From an uncultured Pseudomonadota bacterium (lineage in GTDB: Bacteria > Myxococcota_A > UBA796 > SXON01), in assembly GCA_903885375.1 (NCBI GenBank), contig CAISIK010000014.1:143151-207150 (forward strand): a stretch of DNA of 64,000 nt, given 5' to 3'. Shown one piece after another: positions 25,640 through 35,800 of the stretch (position 1 is its first letter; every line of letters begins with the position of its first letter). Both the position numbers and the translations under genes were made by a program. Below the pieces are notes generated by a model. The model was not told the origin of the DNA, ran no database searches, and saw only the letters and a list, made by a program, of their open reading frames with translations.

Positions 25640-28045
25640 GTGTTGTGGCTCCTGGCGAGTGCCGTGGCCGCCGAGCTCCTCGTGTGGGTGCCGGCTGGCG
25701 CTGTCGAGATCGGCGCGCGCTCGCAGGTCGGGGTGTGGTGCGCCGATTGCGGTGGGCCGATCGCGGCCTCCGAGCTCCGGGTGAGCGGTGCGGCGGTGCT
25801 CGGTTCGCGGGAGGTCGCGGGCGGTGCGCTGCTGCTCGACCTCGCGCCGCCCGAGGGACGTTCGCTGGAGATCGCCGCCCCGGGCCGTCCGGGCTCGCCG
25901 AGCGCCGCGATCGCCGTCGCGCTCCCGCCCGCCCCCGCCGTAGATCTGCTCCTCCCCGCCGAGGTGGCCCTCCCCGAGGGGAGCGTGGAGCTGAAGCTGC
26001 AGGCGCCGGCCGCGCTCGGCGCGGCCGACCTTCACGTGCAGGCCTCGGAGGGGGAGGTCGGGCCGGTTCGCGCCGCCCCCGATGGGTACGCCGTCACCCT
26101 GCGCCTCGCGCCCGACCGGGTGGCGCGCCCGCTGCTCGTCTCCGCGAGCCTCCGCTCCCAGCCCGGTACGCCCCCGGCATTCGCGGCCGCGCGGCTGCGC
26201 GCCCGGATCACGGCCAACATCGCCGCCGAAGCCGGCACGCGCATGACGATCCGCCTCGGTGGCCGATCGTACGGCCCCTTCACGGCCGGCCCCGAAGGCA
26301 CCGCCAACGTGTCGTTCGATGCCCACCCCGGCGAGAGCACCTACGAGCTCACGGTGGCCGACGACCTCGGCAACACCCAGCGCCTCGTGCAGAACATCCC
26401 CGCCAGCCAGCGGCCCGTGCTGCTCGGCGCGGGCGTGGCCACCTCGCGGGGAGGGGAGCTGTGGATGGCCGCGACCGACGCCCGCGGGGCCGCATGGGCG
26501 GGGTCGCCGCCGGCGTGTCGTTCGGGGTCGGGCACGTCGGAGACCCCCTCCGCGCTCGATCGTGGCCGCTGGCGCTGGCCCACCGCCTCGGCGGGGGTCG
26601 CCGCGGGGTGCTCGCTTTCGGAGGCCAGCATCACGGTTCGCCTGCCCACGCCCCCGGCCGCGCCCGCCGCGCTTGCGGTGCGGGTGTACCCCGAGGTGCT
26701 CTCGGCCGACTTCCCGCTGGCGGAGGTGCAGGCGTCGCTCCTCGATGCGGCCGGCGAGCGCGTGACGCCCGACGGGCTGGAGCTCGTGCCGGTGCACGGC
26801 GCGCTCTCCGGGCGACAGAGCTCCGGCAACGCCTACCGCTTCGAGTACGACGGCACCGGTGCGGCCGCGCTCGGCGGCGATCAGCTCCGCGCGCGATGGT
26901 CGCCGCCGGCCGGGTCGGGCCCGCCGGCCGAGGTCCGGTTGTGCACGGGGCTGGGGCAGGCCGGCACGGTGGCCGTGGCCCGGGCGCTCGATGCCCTCGG
27001 CCGGCCGCTCGTGGGCGTGGAGATGGCGTTCGCCGCGGGCGCCGAGGCCTTGCCGCCCGTCGCCACCGATGCCCGAGGGTACGCGCGGGCCCTGCTCCCG
27101 GGGGGCAAGGCACGCCGCGTTCGTGCCCAGACCGGCGCGGCGGCCGCCGAAGCGCTCGCGCTCGACACGCTCCCCGGCGATGCCGGATGCATCGCCGCCG
27201 CCGAGCCCGGTCGGGCCGACCTCGACGGGCTGATCTCCATCCCGATCCGCAGCGGCCGCGTGCGCCAGGTCTTCCTCGACACCGAGCCCGCCACCCTCAC
27301 GCTCGGCCCGGGCGCCACCGCGCGGATTCGCACCCGGATGCTCGATTCGGCGGGGGCGCCCGTGCGCGATGAGCCGCTCAAGCTCGAAGCCTCCGAGGGG
27401 GTCGTCTCCGCCCCCACCCTCCAGCCCGACGGGTCGTTCGTCGCGGAGTTCACGCCCGCGCCCAGCCCGGCGGCGCGGCAGGTGCGGATCTCGGCGAACA
27501 CCTCCGCGGGCACCGTGGCCACCACGCTCTCCGTCGCACCGCGGCCGGTGAGGGGGTTGGCGTGGGCCGCCGCCGGGTGGACCTCCAACTTCTCCGCCGT
27601 GTCGAGCCCCTGGGCGTCCGTCGGCTTCGAACACCGCCTGCCCCTCGCCGGCCTCTCGCTCCGCGGCGGCGCCGGGCTCTACGGTCTCGACACCACCGTG
27701 ACGGACGGGGAGCAGAAGGTCCACGCGCAGGGCACCTTCTTCCCCATCGAGCTTGGCGTCACGCTCAGCGATCGCGGGCCGCGGTTCTCGCTGGGCGCCG
27801 GCCTCGGCGTCGTCATCGTCCCGTACACGCTCACCGCCGACTATGCCGATGGGGAGAGGGTCGGCGGCGCCGGGCTGGCTCCGCCGGGAGTGGACGTGCA
27901 TGGCGCGGCGGGATGGCGCATCGGGCAGACCGAGCTGTTCACCGAGGTTGCGTACCTGCTCTACCTGGCGCCCGAGGGCCCGGTCACCGTGGCCGGAAAT
28001 GCTGGTGGTCTTCGCGTGATCGGCGGTTATCGGCTACTCTACTGA
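25640..28045 (+). CDS. Ig-like repeat protein with C-terminal outer-membrane-barrel-like domain
   Basis: Ig-like repeats (PATLTLGPGATARIRTRMLDSAGAPVRDEPLKLEASEGVVSAPTLQPDGSFVAEFTPAP) followed by alternating amphipathic strands GLAWAAAGWTSNF...VIGGYRLLY. Start codon uncertain; the ORF begins at 25547. Confidence 0.7.
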   Translation: MLWLLASAVAAELLVWVPAGAVEIGARSQVGVWCADCGGPIAASELRVSGAAVLGSREVAGGALLLDLAPPEGRSLEIAAPGRPGSPSAAIAVALPPAPAVDLLLPAEVALPEGSVELKLQAPAALGAADLHVQASEGEVGPVRAAPDGYAVTLRLAPDRVARPLLVSASLRSQPGTPPAFAAARLRARITANIAAEAGTRMTIRLGGRSYGPFTAGPEGTANVSFDAHPGESTYELTVADDLGNTQRLVQNIPASQRPVLLGAGVATSRGGELWMAATDARGAAWAGSPPACRSGSGTSETPSALDRGRWRWPTASAGVAAGCSLSEASITVRLPTPPAAPAALAVRVYPEVLSADFPLAEVQASLLDAAGERVTPDGLELVPVHGALSGRQSSGNAYRFEYDGTGAAALGGDQLRARWSPPAGSGPPAEVRLCTGLGQAGTVAVARALDALGRPLVGVEMAFAAGAEALPPVATDARGYARALLPGGKARRVRAQTGAAAAEALALDTLPGDAGCIAAAEPGRADLDGLISIPIRSGRVRQVFLDTEPATLTLGPGATARIRTRMLDSAGAPVRDEPLKLEASEGVVSAPTLQPDGSFVAEFTPAPSPAARQVRISANTSAGTVATTLSVAPRPVRGLAWAAAGWTSNFSAVSSPWASVGFEHRLPLAGLSLRGGAGLYGLDTTVTDGEQKVHAQGTFFPIELGVTLSDRGPRFSLGAGLGVVIVPYTLTADYADGERVGGAGLAPPGVDVHGAAGWRIGQTELFTEVAYLLYLAPEGPVTVAGNAGGLRVIGGYRLLY

Positions 28046-28047
28046 GG

Positions 28048-31000
28048 ATGGGAACGCTCTTCGCGCTGGTGATCGCCTGCGCGCCGGTGGCGCGGGATCC
28101 CGACGTTCGGGCGGTCACCCCTTCCAAGGGCTGGGGCGGCGAGGCCACCGACATCGTCATCGAAGGCGAGCACCTCCTGCCCGTGGTTTCACTCGGGGCC
28201 GAAGCGCCCGTGGGCGGCAGCTTCGCGGTGTGGATCGAAGGGCCGGAAGGCGCGGCGGATCCTGGCTCCGTGGAGCTTCGGGGCGTGCAGCGGCTCGACA
28301 GCAACACCGTTACCGCCGAGGTTCCCGCGGGCGTGGAGCCCGGGCTCTACGACCTCCGCGTCCGCACGCCCGCCGGCGGGGAGGACACGCTCCCCGGCGC
28401 CTACCGGGTCACCGTCACCCGCGCCGACCACCTCGCGTTCTCCGTCACCCGCGCCTCGTGGGAGCTCGGCGAGTTCGCCACGCTGCTCCTGTCGGTGCTC
28501 GCGCCCGATGACTCGCTGGTTGCCACCGACATGGTCGTGGAGGTCGAGGCGGAGTCGCCCACGGAGGCGGCTGGCATCGAGTTCGCGGAGGCCCAGCTCG
28601 GGCACCAGGAGGCCTTCGCAGGCGGGGCCGGCATCCGCGGCTCCCTCGGGCCCGACGGGGAGGGCACGGTGCTGGTGCGGTCCACGTTGGCCGACGATGT
28701 GCTCTTCACAGCCCGGGCGGTAGGGGAGGAGGGGGTCGACGATGCGAGCCTGCTCCTGAGCTGGCAGACGGGGTCGCTCAACGAGCTCGATGTCACGCTG
28801 CCGTTCTCGCCCTTCCGGGCCGAGGCGCACGTGCCGTTCACCATCCACATCGCCCTGCGCGACGAGTTCGGCAACCTCCTGCCCGATGCGGCGGCCCGCG
28901 TGTCGCTCAGCGATGACTGCGATGGGCTGCGCACGATCGTGGACCTCGTGGGCGAGGCGAACGTGGAGGTGGTGCTCGACACCGCCTGTGCGGAGAACCA
29001 CATCACGCTCTTCAACACCTCGGGCGAGGTGGCGTCGGAGGCCTTCGAGGTCGTGGCCGGCGACCACGCCGGGTACCGGGTGACGGCGGCCCCCGGAAGC
29101 GACGTCCAGGCCGGCGTCACCCCGGTGCTCGTGGCCGTGGAGGCGGTCGACGCCTGGGGCAACCACATCGACGAGCAGGCGGCGCCGCTCACGCTTGGGG
29201 ATGCCCTCGGCGGGCTGGACCCGCGCTCCTCCTGCCCCGACACGATGGACGGCGTGGCGTTCTGCACTGCGTGGCTCCTCCGGGCGGGCAGCGACACCGT
29301 CACCGTGACCGACGATCTCGGCCTCGCCGGCACCTCCAACGCCGTGGTCGTGGAGCCCGCCGCGGCTTCGAGCGTGGTGGTCGAGCCGGCCGCCCTCGCC
29401 ACCATCGCGGGCAACGAGGTGGGCGTCGTGGTGACCGTGCTCGATGCCTTCGCGAACGTCGTGGAGATCGAGCCCGGCGGGGTCGATGCGGTCACCTTCA
29501 CCGACGACACGGGCACGATCGCCTGCGCGTGGACCGGCCCCGTGGGCGACGGGAGCCACGCCTTCGACTGCCGCATCACCGGCGCGTCCGACGCCGACAG
29601 CATCACGGCCGAGCTCGCGCGCATGGGCGTCTCGGGCACCGCAGCCGAGCCCGTCGTGGTGCACAACGCCGAGCTGGCCGACGTGGACGTGGGGGTGCCC
29701 GCCAGCGTGGTGGCCGGCGCGCCTTTCGCCCTCACGCTCCGCGGGTTCGACGTGTACGGGAACCCCTACCTGCGGCAGACCGACCCGGTGCTCGACCTCG
29801 ACGACAGCACCGGCACGCTCTCGGTCACCACGGCCACGCTCGGGAGCAGCGGCGAGATCACCACCACGGGCGCGATCAAGCTGGCGAGCGGGTCGGCGCG
29901 CGTTCGGGCCCGGCAGGCGGGCACGCTGCTCGGGAGCTCGTCGCCGATGGTGGTCAGCGCCGGAACGCCCGCGAACCTCGCGGTCGAGGTGGCCCCCTGG
30001 GTGGGGGTCGGGGAGTCGCTGGACGTCACCGCGTATGCCGTGGATGCCTGGGGCAACGCCGTGGCGAGCCACACCGGCACGCTCTCGTTCAGCTCCACGG
30101 GCGATGCCTGCGGGTCGGCCACCGGGGTGGACCTCGTGGATGGCACCGCCACGGCCAGCCTCGATTGTGCGGAGGTGCGCCTCGGCGCGCGGGTGTCCGC
30201 CTCCGATGGCACCCTCAGCGGCGACAGCGAGCTCTTCGACGTGGTCGATTTCACCTGCGCCGCCGGCCCCACGGCCGACCTGCTCCTCGCGGGCGGGGTG
30301 GACCCCGCCGTGTGCCTCGCGCTGGGCGAGGCCACCGTCGATGTCGATGCCACCGGCTCCTCGTCCTCCTCGGGGCTCGCGCTCTTCAGCTTCCTCGACG
30401 ACGAGGACGTGCGCGTGCGCAACGCCCTCGGCACCGGCTCGTTCACCTGGGAGGGCGCGGGCGCGCACTACCTGCAGGCCCTGGTGGTCGATGCCCTCGG
30501 CTGCGCCGACGAGACCGACGGATGGGCGTGGCTCGGGGAGGATGACGGCGAGCCGACCGGCCCCGTCGCCCTGAGCTCCGATGCCGCCGAGGTGACCACG
30601 GGAGGGAGCGTGACGATCACGGCGGTGGCCCGCGACTGCACGGGCGATCTCGCCGTGGGGCAGTCGTTGCTGGTCCGCGCCGATCTCGGCGAGGCGGGCG
30701 GCGCGGCCAGCGGCACGGGCCTCACCCTCACGCTCGATGCGGCGGGGGAGGGCTCGCTCACGTGGTCGTTCCCGGCCGGGCACGCGGCCGACGCCACGTT
30801 CTTCGCGGGCACCGACACCCTCGGCGCGTACGGCACCGTCGGCGTCTCCGTGACCCAGGACAGCGCGCGGCCCCACCTCATCGACGCCGAACCGGCCGGC
30901 ATCTGGAGCGACACCGTCGAGGAGCTTCGGCTCACGTTCGACGAGGCGCTGCTGGAGTCCACCATCACCGGGGTGACGGTGACCGGTCCCGATGGCGATG

Positions 31001-31533
31001 TGCCGGTCACCGCCGCGCTCTCCGACACCGTGCTCGTGCTCACGCCGGCCACCCCGATCGAGGCCGCCACGGGCGCCTTCACCGTCAACCTGCCCTCCAG
31101 CCTGCGCGACCTCGCCGGCAACCGCCTCGACGGGGCATGGACCGGCGCGGCCGCGGCCACCACAGTGTCGTTCGGCGATGTGGCCGACTCTCTCCCCACC
31201 CTCGCCGGGTGCGCCGCGGGCGCCACCGAGTTCCGGCCCGACGGCGACGATGGGGCGGCCACCGAGAGCGAGGAGATCGAGATCACGCCGGTGGCGAGCG
31301 CGAGCCCCAGCTGGTGGGAGCTGCAGGTGGTCGACGACGCAGGCACCACGGTGCGGACCGCGCGGCTCGCCGGCACAACGGCCAGCGTTTCGTGGGATGG
31401 CCGGAACGACGACGGACGGGTCGCCGCGGCCGAGGAGTACAGCCTCGTGGTGTCGGCGGTCGACGCCGCCGACAACCGCGCCACCGCATGCACGCGGGGC
31501 GTTCGCCTCGCCCAACGCCTGGAGCTGCCATGA
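28048..31533 (+). CDS. Large Ig-like/IPT-TIG-domain surface lipoprotein
   Basis: MGTLFALVIACAPVARDPDV lipobox; VRAVTPSKGWGGEATDIVIEGEHL (IPT/TIG); multiple Ig-like repeats; SbsA-type PHLIDAEPAGIWSDTVEELRLTFDEALLESTITGVTVTGPDG; FlgD-Ig-like C-term TASVSWDGRNDDGRVAAAEEYSLVVSAVDAADN. Confidence 0.75.
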   Translation: MGTLFALVIACAPVARDPDVRAVTPSKGWGGEATDIVIEGEHLLPVVSLGAEAPVGGSFAVWIEGPEGAADPGSVELRGVQRLDSNTVTAEVPAGVEPGLYDLRVRTPAGGEDTLPGAYRVTVTRADHLAFSVTRASWELGEFATLLLSVLAPDDSLVATDMVVEVEAESPTEAAGIEFAEAQLGHQEAFAGGAGIRGSLGPDGEGTVLVRSTLADDVLFTARAVGEEGVDDASLLLSWQTGSLNELDVTLPFSPFRAEAHVPFTIHIALRDEFGNLLPDAAARVSLSDDCDGLRTIVDLVGEANVEVVLDTACAENHITLFNTSGEVASEAFEVVAGDHAGYRVTAAPGSDVQAGVTPVLVAVEAVDAWGNHIDEQAAPLTLGDALGGLDPRSSCPDTMDGVAFCTAWLLRAGSDTVTVTDDLGLAGTSNAVVVEPAAASSVVVEPAALATIAGNEVGVVVTVLDAFANVVEIEPGGVDAVTFTDDTGTIACAWTGPVGDGSHAFDCRITGASDADSITAELARMGVSGTAAEPVVVHNAELADVDVGVPASVVAGAPFALTLRGFDVYGNPYLRQTDPVLDLDDSTGTLSVTTATLGSSGEITTTGAIKLASGSARVRARQAGTLLGSSSPMVVSAGTPANLAVEVAPWVGVGESLDVTAYAVDAWGNAVASHTGTLSFSSTGDACGSATGVDLVDGTATASLDCAEVRLGARVSASDGTLSGDSELFDVVDFTCAAGPTADLLLAGGVDPAVCLALGEATVDVDATGSSSSSGLALFSFLDDEDVRVRNALGTGSFTWEGAGAHYLQALVVDALGCADETDGWAWLGEDDGEPTGPVALSSDAAEVTTGGSVTITAVARDCTGDLAVGQSLLVRADLGEAGGAASGTGLTLTLDAAGEGSLTWSFPAGHAADATFFAGTDTLGAYGTVGVSVTQDSARPHLIDAEPAGIWSDTVEELRLTFDEALLESTITGVTVTGPDGDVPVTAALSDTVLVLTPATPIEAATGAFTVNLPSSLRDLAGNRLDGAWTGAAAATTVSFGDVADSLPTLAGCAAGATEFRPDGDDGAATESEEIEITPVASASPSWWELQVVDDAGTTVRTARLAGTTASVSWDGRNDDGRVAAAEEYSLVVSAVDAADNRATACTRGVRLAQRLELP

Positions 31534-32198
31534 GCGATCCGCGCGAGGGGGTGGAAGCCTGGCGGCTTGCCGAGCTCGGGCGCGAGGCCGCGGGCCTGGT
31601 GCACCAGCTGCGGCAGCCGCTCTTTGCGATCAAGAGCCTCATCCAGCTGGCCGAGGCGCAGCCCGCCGCCGCGCCCGCCCACCTTGCGGCGGCGCGGGAG
31701 CAGATGGAGGCCCTCGAACGGCTCGTCGCGAGCTGGTCGGATCTGTCGCGACGCCCCGGCGCCGACGTGCAGACCTTCGATGTTCGCACCCCCGTGGAGA
31801 GCGCGCTCGTGCTGCTTCGGCTGCGCGGCGCGGCCGCGGGCGTGCGTGTGGAGGCGGAGCTCGGGCCCGGCTGCATGGTCCGCAGCAGCGCGGTGGGACT
31901 CCAGCAGGCGGTGGTCAACCTCGGTCAGAACGCGATCGAGGCGCTCGAGGGCCGCGCGGATGCGCGGTTGTTCGTGGGCGTGGAGGGCCCCGACATCGTG
32001 GTGATCGACAACGGGCCGGGCGTGCCCGCGGGCGTGCGCCAGCGGCTGTTCGTGCCTTTCGCGACCACGCGTGCGGCAGGTACCGGCCTCGGGTTGCCGC
32101 TGGCGAAGGCGCTGGTCGAGGGGGGAGGGGGTCGGCTCGTGATGGAGGAGGTCGAGAGCGGCGTGAAGTGGCGGATCGTGCTAGCCCCGGCGCCATGA
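31530..32198 (+). CDS. Sensor histidine kinase without sensor domain
   Basis: AGLVHQLRQPLFAIKSLIQLAEA (H-box); VVNLGQNAIEAL (N-box); VVIDNGPGVPAGVRQRLFVPFATTRAAGTGLGLPLAKALVEGGGGRL (G1/F/G2). ATGA overlap with upstream gene. Confidence 0.9.
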   Translation: MSDPREGVEAWRLAELGREAAGLVHQLRQPLFAIKSLIQLAEAQPAAAPAHLAAAREQMEALERLVASWSDLSRRPGADVQTFDVRTPVESALVLLRLRGAAAGVRVEAELGPGCMVRSSAVGLQQAVVNLGQNAIEALEGRADARLFVGVEGPDIVVIDNGPGVPAGVRQRLFVPFATTRAAGTGLGLPLAKALVEGGGGRLVMEEVESGVKWRIVLAPAP

Positions 32199-32725
32199 GC
32201 AGCCCCGACGACGACGCGCCCGAAGTCAACCTCGACGCCTTCCCCGAGCGCCACCTCGAAGGGCTCGGCGAGCGCTTCCTCAAGGCGCTCGAGGTGCGCA
32301 ACGCCGGCCGGGTGGATGAAGCCACCGAGGCGCTCCTCGGAATCCTGCGCACCGAGCCCCGACTCGCGGAGCCGCGGCTCGAACTGGGCCGCATCTACCT
32401 GGAGACCGGCCGACTGGAAGAGGCCGAGGCCGAGGCCCGCGAGGCCATCCGCATCCTCGACGCCGGGGGAACGTGGACGGAAGACGTGCCCGAGGAGATC
32501 CTGCAGGCGATGGGATGGGCGCTCCTCGGCGAAACGCTGAAGGAGCAGGCCGCCAGCGACGAGGTGGTCTTCGGCGAAGATCCAGCCCGTTTCACGGAGC
32601 TGCTCGCCCAGTCGCAAGTGGCGTTCGCTCGCGCGGCCGCGCTCGACCCGTCCGATCTCGCCAGCCTCGCCAACGCCGAGGAGCTGGCCGACATGCCGGA
32701 TGCCGAAGCCGAGCCCGACAACTAG
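32195..32725 (+). CDS. TPR-type protein
   Basis: ALEVRNAGRVDEATEALLGILRTEPRLAEPRLELGRIYLETGRLEEAEAEAREAIRI. ATGA overlap with kinase. Confidence 0.75.
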   Translation: MSSPDDDAPEVNLDAFPERHLEGLGERFLKALEVRNAGRVDEATEALLGILRTEPRLAEPRLELGRIYLETGRLEEAEAEAREAIRILDAGGTWTEDVPEEILQAMGWALLGETLKEQAASDEVVFGEDPARFTELLAQSQVAFARAAALDPSDLASLANAEELADMPDAEAEPDN

Positions 32726-32804
32726 GAAGGCGGCTCACGCCGATTTTGGCGCTGCAGCGATGGCCCCTCCGGGCTAAGGTGGGTCGACTCGTCGCCCCCA
32801 CGGA

Positions 32805-35800
32805 GTGTACATGCCGCTGCTCTTCATCCCCCTTGTGCACCTGCTCGCCTGCTCGCAGAACGTGGCCGAGCCCGCGGCCGAGCCGTTGTCGCTCGCGCCC
32901 ACCAGCTCGGCGGCCCGCAACGCCCCCTCGGTGCTCGATGTGGATGGTCGCGCTTTCGCCGGCTTTCAGGGCGGCTACGCGTTCGACAACGGCAAGTGGG
33001 GCCTCCGCGGCCAGCTCGATGCCGACGGCGCACACTTCGGCGCGGGAGAGAGCGCGTTCTCGCTGAACTTCGCGACGTGGGGCCGTGAAGGCGACCTCCT
33101 TCCGGTCGAGGCGGTCACGCCGGAGCTCGGCGGTTGCGGTCCGGAAGTGCTCCCGAGCGGCGATTGCAGCCGCCTCGTCGAGTTCAACCACGTCGGCGTG
33201 ACGCAGTGGTGGGCCAACATCGACGCGGGCGTGGAGCAGGGGTGGACGCTCGATGAGCGCCCGGCCGGCGAAGGCCCGCTGGTGCTCAACCTCGAGGTCG
33301 AGGGGGCCGACGTGGAAGGCGACGAGTCGGAGGTCTACTTCACCACGGCCAGCGGCCAGGCCTGGCGCTACGCCAACCTCGCCGCGTGGGACAGTCGCGG
33401 CGATGCCCTCGATGCGTGGTTCGAGATCGGGGAGGATGGCGTGCGCATCGTCGTGGATGATGCCGATGCCCTCTGGCCGATCATGATCGATCCGCTGCTC
33501 ACCACGGCCAGCGCCACCATGGATGGCGAGGCGGTCAACAACGCCTTCGGCTACGCGGTGGAAGCCGCGGGCGACGTGAACGGCGACGGTTTCGACGACA
33601 TGATCGTCGGCGCCTACGGCTACTCCAGCAACACCGGCCGGGTCTACCTGTTCCACGGCTCCGCCTCGGGCGTGTCCACCACCGCGGCCACCACCCTCAC
33701 CGGCAGCGCCGCCAGCAGCTTCTTCGGCGCCGCCGTTCGCGGCGCTGGCGATGTCAACGGCGATGGGTACGACGATGTCATCGTGGGCGCCTACGGCCTG
33801 AGCCAGGCCACGGTGTACTTCGGCAGCAGCGCCGGCATCACCACCACCGGCGCCGTCACCCTCAGCGGGAGCAGCTCCTCCACCGGCTTCGGCGTGGGTG
33901 TGGGCGCGGCCGACGTGAACGGCGATGGCTACTCCGACGCGCTGGTGGGCGAGTACAAGTACAGCACCAACATCGGCCGCCTCAGCGTGTACCACGGCAG
34001 CGCGGCGTTCGACTCCACGGCCGACACCCAGATCGGTGGCGGCGTGGCGAGCTACTTCGGCTGGTCGGTGGATGGCGCGGGCGATGTGAACAACGACGGC
34101 TACGAGGATGTCGTGGTCGGCGCCTACTACTACAGCTCCTACAAGGGCCGGGCCTACGTGATTCACGGCGGTAGTGCCGGCCTCGACGCGGCGGCCACGA
34201 CCACCCTCACGGGCGGCAGCTCCAACTACTACCTCGGCTACGACGTGGCCGGCGCGGGCGATGTCAACGGCGATGGTTACGACGACATCATCGCGAGCAT
34301 GTACGGCTACGGCAGCGCGCAGGGCCGCGCGCAGGTCTACCACGGGTCTGCCGCAGGCGTGGACACCTCGGTCGACCTGAACCTCGATGGCGCCACGGCC
34401 TCCGCCGAGTACGGCTTCGCGGTGGATGGCGGGTTCGACGTGAACGGCGACGGCTACAGCGACGTCATCGTGGGCGAGCGCAAGCAGGGCGGAAACGTGG
34501 GCGCTGCCTACGTCTATACCGGCTCCTCCTCGGGTCTCTCCTCCACCGCCGACACCACGTTCACCGGCACCGCGGGCGCGCAGTTCGGCCGCTCCGTGGC
34601 GGCGCTCGGCGATGTCAACGGCGATGGCTACGGCGATGTGGCCGCGGGCGGCAGCGCGCTCACCACGTCCACCGGTCGCGTGTGGGTCTTCCACGGCTAC
34701 GCGGATGACGACGGCGATGGCTACTACGTGGGTGGCAACGGCACCGATCAGGACTGCGACGACACCGACGCCGCCATCAACCCCGGCGCCACCGAGACGG
34801 CCGGCGATGGTGTGGATCAGGACTGCGATGGCGGCGAAACCTGCTACGCCGATGCCGACAGCGACAGCTACCGCACCTCGACGACCGTGACCTCCGCCGA
34901 CGAGGACTGCGCCGACGCCGGCGAGGCGCTCAGCACGGTCACCTCGGGCGACTGCGATGATTCGCTCTCCACCGTGAACCCGGGCGCCACCGAGACCGTG
35001 GGCGACCAGGTCGACCAGAACTGCGATGGTTCGGAGACCTGCTACACCGACGCCGACGCCGACACCTACCGCAGCAGCAGCGCCACGGTGGCCTCCGCCG
35101 ACAGCGACTGCGTGGACAGCGGCGAGGCCGCCTCCACCGTCCGGAGCGGGGATTGTGACGACGCCCGCTTCTGGATCAACCCGGGTCGCCCCGAGCTCAC
35201 CGGCAACAACTACGACGAGAACTGCGACGGCGCCGCCACCTGCTACAGCGACGCCGACAACGACGGCTACACCGATCGCACCACCGTGGCGTCGGCCGAC
35301 ACCGACTGCGCCGACTCCGGCGAGGCGCTCTCCACCGACCCCACGGGCGATTGCGACGACAGCAACTCCTCGATCCGCCCCGGCGGCACGGAGATCTGCG
35401 ACGCCGCCGACGCCGACGAGGATTGTGACGGCGCGAGCGACGACGATGACACGAGCACCTCGGCCGCCAGCAAGTCGAGCTTCTACAGCGATGCCGACCT
35501 CGACACCTACGGCGATTCGGGCTCCACCGTGCTCGCGTGCGACGAGTCGGCCGGCGTGACCACCGACAGCAGCGACTGCGACGACACCGACGCCAGCGTG
35601 AACCCCGGCGCCAGCGAAGTCTGCGACCCCGCGGATGTCGACGAGAACTGCAACGGCGTCGCCGACGACTTCGACGCCTCCGCGTCGGGCACCAGCACCT
35701 GGTACGCCGATGGCGACAGCGATGCCTACGGCGATGCCGCCAGCACGGTGAGCAGCTGCGACCAGCCCGCGGGCTACGTGGATGTGGCCGGCGACTGCAA

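Noticed and set aside
24403-27372. 989-aa plus-strand ORF running through OmpA (antisense) and the Ig-like barrel gene
   Set aside because: Translation becomes Arg/Pro-rich nonsense; the overlapping frames carry recognisable domains.
28189-31515. 1108-aa minus-strand ORF
   Set aside because: Antisense to the well-structured Ig-like lipoprotein gene; high-GC frame artefact rich in Arg/His/Gly.
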